DNA of 64,000 nucleotides from Cryphonectria parasitica EP155 (taxonomy: Eukaryota > Ascomycota > Sordariomycetes > Diaporthales > Cryphonectriaceae), in NCBI RefSeq assembly GCF_011745365.1, contig NW_024468912.1, positions 1,674,001-1,738,000 on the forward strand, given 5' to 3'. A program made the position numbers and the translations under genes. Below, one piece after another: positions 60,601 to 64,000 of this stretch. Position 1 is the first letter of the stretch; each line of letters starts with the position of its first letter. Below the pieces are notes generated by a model. The model ran no database searches. It was not told where the DNA came from and was given only the letters and a program-made list of their open reading frames with translations.

Positions 60601-60794
60601 AAGAGCTCCTTGAGCGACTCGGGTGTCAGGCGTGAGGCATCGTAAGTGGGATCCTGCTTGATGGTGTCGTTATTGATGAGGTCGTGGGAGACGCGCGGGA
60701 ACGCGGCAGGCTCAAAGGCCTCGGGGCCATGGCTGCGGATCCAGGTAAATAATAGTAGCGACTCCAGAGGTGTGTAGGATGTCGCGTGAACCAT
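57657..60794 (-). CDS. Brd8-like bromodomain protein, predicted NuA4 subunit
   Basis: Single long exon, 1045 residues from the ATG at 60794; the frame is open further upstream but has no ATG, and YTPLESLLLFTWIRSHG directly after this start matches Brd8-type N termini. Order: N-terminal conserved helix bundle (1-75), nuclear signal RKRKR near 100, coiled coil (about 130-170), then about 400 residues very rich in Pro and Gln (including GQPGQPG repeats). A C-terminal bromodomain spans about 805-970: HKNANMFQNRI, APGYEGIIYKTQFLKNI and ERELIHMFANAIMYNLDPD with the acetyl-lysine-binding Asn. In other organisms Brd8 is part of the NuA4/TIP60 histone acetyltransferase complex. Two low-complexity inserts split this bromodomain, so acetyl-lysine binding needs testing. 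Confidence 0.85.
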   Translation of the reverse strand: MVHATSYTPLESLLLFTWIRSHGPEAFEPAAFPRVSHDLINNDTIKQDPTYDASRLTPESLKELFLHLLQEELKDEATPNEPAPADGSLSPNSRKRKRTGSAPKVTSLVEARQHVHRLPDAEAKLYAKYKQKVAQELWQEQEMMRRLEEEISQLESQERQEAEARRKNASGGSGGDGLDAAAGKVEEPVGRPPSSAQAGVDVLKPTPQPNGTVVQPTPPAPVQVATPKTVHPPPPPPPPPLTTQAASIRPSATPSPLQPLAQRPPAVSPGPPLGQSTNIGKQEPLKAPSAPHPIVQRPPSAGLPPPSPHVGQPISATPPATEALQKPAPVPKAGTPNQASQSPQMPAPVPGSLKWEPPYQPRPGSQQQRSPSHPPQAAPPQPPQHPPQWSAQHPLLYSRQTPLQPAPQVQHQPQPQPQPQPQPQPSARPILAAPQPGAQGPPLQPAPMRSHSGSPVTLQQPVGAPSPLPGTARLPQSPYQHNQQVFPPPQPLAPHHNRIVPTVAATPPPVSPANASQPLWPKSPAPTQALQAGPQPGQPGQPGASVPSPGPSIPQSSGHNSPYPKGPRPAVPPHILPQPPQATTPGSGARRPHPVLPQTPLTMPFYSRPQGTGTKWTAAQPTPSTPGPIVGEVQSPAFEPLSPILQTSSFTGPSTKKQQKPAEAEPLGAKRPQKPSRGAAIGEDNHQKRTPSFTSAHDDQDQMDTESATKVKREDATPKPLEDAGDTTADESVSGRRQAASPRTSRAAGKRKRQDSATPEQQRAGSEFQPHLQPPPPRPGIPTHVLWTRGFPRVSASALGQISSHKNANMFQNRIRPKEAPGYEGIIYKTQFLKNIQRAITAGHKAAAAVAAALPDGDPGTSSVWLPISEELVPPRAIINSAQLERELIHMFANAIMYNLDPDRGPGPAFMKGSGVGEKGANEAHGRAQSHGAGDAPSMIGYKVDENSVVKDTQSMFAEVDKLLIELRSTEAQPGIPPAPLPPGAVPASERLARGSIATVTDQGQTPGPGVGGSFVDEETEDQQATDRENDGTSGTAKRRRHARG

Positions 60795-63700
60795 CCCCCA
60801 GAGTCCCTCCCGCCAATCAACGAGGGGAGAGTCTCGTCGCTGCAAGAGGTGAATGGGCGCCACGATGACCGACGGGCAATTGCTGGAGCCAGGTGCGTCT
60901 GTGGATGCAGCTCGGGCGTGACGCGGTTCAGTACGATATGCGCGCGCGATCAACTCGTCGTCCCTTAGGTTGCTGGCGCGGGTCGGCCAGAAAAGAGTTT
61001 CCCCCCTCGACGAGCGGCAAGACGCGTCGAGACACGGTTCAAAAACATACGACAGGCCTCGGCGGAGTGCTGAGAAAAAGTCTAATGGTTATTTGGATGA
61101 TGTCATCGAGTGAATGTGGATATTCAGGCTGTTTGGGCCGCTCGCGATCGCAGAGGTCGTCGTCGCTGGATAGCTTTTTCCCACTGTCACGTGTTACTGC
61201 TGTTTTGGCGGCGTCTGCCTTGCTTGTTGGGGGGAGAGCGCGGGCCAGCTTTTGGAGCTGTCCAGTAGCTGGCCCGCAGGATAAGGCACTTGGCCCAATC
61301 AGACCTACCAGATTGCTCACATAATCAGACTATCCCTTGATCGTCCAAGTGCGCTGCTCGAGGTTTAGGGAACAAGGTCTCTCGGTGCAATCGAAACTAT
61401 CTTTGGGAGGGTCTGATACTTGCTTCTTTTCGAGACTTCATTACTATACAGTAGGACTTTCCCGCTGTGACTATGTGCTGGTTGCCTGGTCTCCGAGGAT
61501 GTTTACAATTCGGGGTTTCACCGTACACTTCAGGAAAGATAACAGAACCCTGCCACTGTTTCCCTCCGAGTCCGAGGCCTACTTCTCGAATACAAACCTT
61601 GGATGTCCAAGGGGAGAGAGCCTGCAAACAACCCTTCCAGGTAGAATTATTCTGGTCATGGTGAAATCCTGCATCACTCTGTACTAGATGTTGTCAAACA
61701 GAATCATTCCTGCGCAACACAGCCACTTGGGCAGGATGTGCCGTTCATGAGTGGTAAAACAAATCAAGACTTACCACTTACGCTTTTCCTTGACAGCCTT
61801 GGATCTTTGTACAGAGCCTGGAACTCTCGGGTGGCATCTCGAAAGGCAGGCTAGTGACAATGATGGCTTGTTGCCGCGCAAGGACCAACGATTCGACAGC
61901 ATGACTCGATGATTCAAACTGTCATTGAGGAAACCTTCTATAGTACATTCAATAGCAGCGAGTCAAACGAGACCATTGCGGGGGAAGCACAGCAACAAGC
62001 AACAACACGGACAGAGGCCGGAACAGATAGGGGTTCGTGCGCTGCTTGGTCTCTGGATAAAATTAGAGGACACGGCGTGGAAATAAGCAGTGGATCTGTG
62101 CAAAATGACGGCAGCCCCTGGCTCGTGCAGCATAGATTATCTACAGGGCGTCCCTCACTAATTCTCCGATGTCAACGTCGGCCGTGGACGATGAGATTAA
62201 ATATTGGCCAAGTAATAATCTGAACAGGCGGGGGAGGAGGGGCTGACTACTGGACATGTAGTGCTTCGGACGGGACCCTGAGAAGATTGGATAGAAGCAA
62301 GTAGCCACTTACGACAATGTATGTATGATCCTGTAGCGTCCACTGACAGAGCGACCATGCATTTCATCGGCTACGGCGATGCCTCTTCTGCCACAGTTCA
62401 GAAGTATGGTCGAAAACGGCCCTAGGCTTATTGAATGTCGATGGCGTGAATGACCAGCCCCAATCATGGTCGCAGCCCGTCATGTGCCATTAGATAGCCG
62501 GCGGAGTGGGGGTTCTTTATTGTGCCCGCACGGCGCACCGGACCCGGCTCACGAGGAGGGAAGCGCCGAGTGTGAAAGCGCCGTGAGCAAGTTGAGGATG
62601 GGTATCGGTGCTGGAAATCCACATGTGCTCACAAAGAGATTGTCTTCAGGAGCAGCCACTCGAGCTGACTCGGCAGCTCAGGTATGGCATATCTCATGAG
62701 CTGAACTCACCCCTCATATGATCACGAATCATACTCTGTCTCGCTTCCGATGCCTTCAGGTTCGCATCGCACGGTGAGGAGTCCTGTACCGTCCCCAGGT
62801 CGCCTACAATGCTGCAACACTTGTCTGCTGATGCTTCTCTCGTAGCCCAAGATCGAGCATTTCTGCTGCGATTCTCCGCAGAGATACAGTATGGCACAAG
62901 TGACAAGATAGGACAATTGTACCAGAAAAGAAATGGTCCTCGTAGGGAGAGAGCAGGAGCCGCCAGACGTCCTCGTCGACGACAACGATGAGTAGTGACA
63001 TGCAGCACATCCCTGAACCAGACAAAGATAGGTCAAAGCTGCGAGCATAGCCATGATCGACGCGTGTGTCCCTGGGGGTAGCAGAAAGAAAGGAATTTAT
63101 CGCAGTCAGATACAGCGCCCGCTTGGTGCTGGTATTCTATGTTTAGAATTATCAAGGTCGTTCAAAATGATGGCAAAGAAGAGGAGGTAAGCGTAAGTAT
63201 GGTTTGCTGCCCATGAGATGATGGTCGCCGAACAGCAGCCCCAAAGATGGATTGTCGCCCATGAAAGCGAGCGGTGAATGCCGGGAATAGGAGGCGGATG
63301 CTACGATGCAAAGCAAAAGTCGCAGGGAAACGGGTGATCCTTCCCCAGGTTGTCCAGATAGGGTGCGTTCCTCCGCAAGTACGCTTATGCATTGGGCTTG
63401 AGCCGCATGAAAGGTGGCCATTTCTTTCAGATGAAAGGGGCGCTGTTGCAGAGAAGAGACAATGCGCTTTGCCAGTGATGTTTCTACCGCGTATGTGCGG
63501 CATAAGGTTTGTGTCCTGCAGCAGAATGAAGCATTCCAATGTGACGAGCAACTTTCCTACCCGGTGAGGAAAGGGGGGGGGGTGGAGGGGTTTCAGACCT
63601 GACCAGTGACCTGGCGTGCCTGGCGTGCCTGGCACCTGATGACGTCTGTCATAGTACCACAGTATTATGGTACCAGTGATTCGTGACGATCATCTTCTCT

Positions 63701-64000
63701 CAGCTGGAGTCAATTGTGCCTGATTGTGCCTGACCTCGTGGTAGGATTTTGGGAAGATGAAGAGGTGCAGGTGAGCGGGTTTAGTCGTACCAACTGGACC
63801 CCCTTCCACTACCAGTTAGTTGCCAGGCTGCCAGGGACGGGTGGGACACAATACATACCATCCACAGTACAAGAGTCGGTAGAGATTCCAGTGGTTGGCA
63901 GCTCAACGCCATGTGGCAGGTTGCCCCTCAACCCCCTACAAGCAACCGAAGGGACGGGTCCTTAGCACTGTTGTGGTCAGTTTTACCGCTAAATGGCTAG
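60795..64000. other. Upstream region of the bromodomain gene and unassigned sequence
   Basis: The first few hundred bases are the bromodomain gene's promoter. Further on I see only short frames without domain features and two small tandem repeats (GCGTGCCTG at about 63613-63632; GATTGTGCCT at about 63711-63731). No gene is supported to the end of the window. Confidence 0.4.

Noticed and set aside
1..64000. Secondary-metabolite cluster around the P450
   Set aside because: No synthase, cyclase or cluster regulator is present within the window; its neighbours are PalA and a SYLF protein.

Overview
The window reads as nuclear DNA of a filamentous ascomycete (Pezizomycotina, most likely a Sordariomycete). 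Genes are split by short GT-AG introns of about 44-270 bp, with fungal donors (GTAAGT, GTACGT) and CTAAC-type branch sites. The gene families are also typical: PalA/Rim20, a three-domain ascomycete laccase ending in DSGI, a YSC84/SYLF protein, an NCBI-style 'GT31' glycosyltransferase and a Brd8-like bromodomain protein. I assigned the taxon from gene structure and families only. Exon coordinates were derived by hand from splice motifs and reading-frame continuity.

Layout. 1-5.6 kb: a multi-pass rhodopsin-like membrane protein (+), convergent with the mitochondrial phosphate carrier MIR1 (-). 6.4-9.9 kb: a small unknown gene and a flotillin with an expanded Ala-rich repeat stalk (both -). 10.9-22.8 kb: an accessory-looking block with an orphan ORF, a GNAT acetyltransferase, a group II PLP-dependent decarboxylase and an S33 proline-iminopeptidase-like hydrolase. 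Divergent from the hydrolase is an amino-acid/choline-type permease that is now a pseudogene, followed by an orphan two-TM glycoprotein. 23-24 kb: G-rich direct repeats. 24.9-27.7 kb: PalA/Rim20 of the ambient-pH pathway (-). 30-32.1 kb: a cytochrome P450 (+). 33.1-35.1 kb: a SYLF-domain actin/endocytosis protein (+). 38-39.6 kb: a fringe-like type II membrane glycosyltransferase (-). 39.6-49.7 kb: about 10 kb with no gene I can support. 49.7-51.8 kb: a secreted laccase (-). 55.6-57.3 kb: a single-pass membrane protein with a Ser/Thr-rich stalk (+). 57.7-60.8 kb: a 1045-residue Brd8-like bromodomain protein, probably a NuA4 subunit (-). 61-64 kb: nothing supported.

Most genes are unrelated housekeeping or cell-surface functions. 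The one group that could act together is at 11.8-19.4 kb (peptidase, amino-acid decarboxylase, N-acetyltransferase, amine/amino-acid permease). If it is a pathway, its transporter is broken by two frameshifts and a nonsense codon. I found no transposase, CRISPR array, rRNA or convincing tRNA, and no clearly unprecedented system. The most interesting signals are the dying permease, the repeat-expanded flotillin, the P450 without its I-helix acid, the split Brd8-type bromodomain, a recurring 11-bp near-palindromic intergenic motif, a 28-bp perfect palindrome and the G-rich repeat block.
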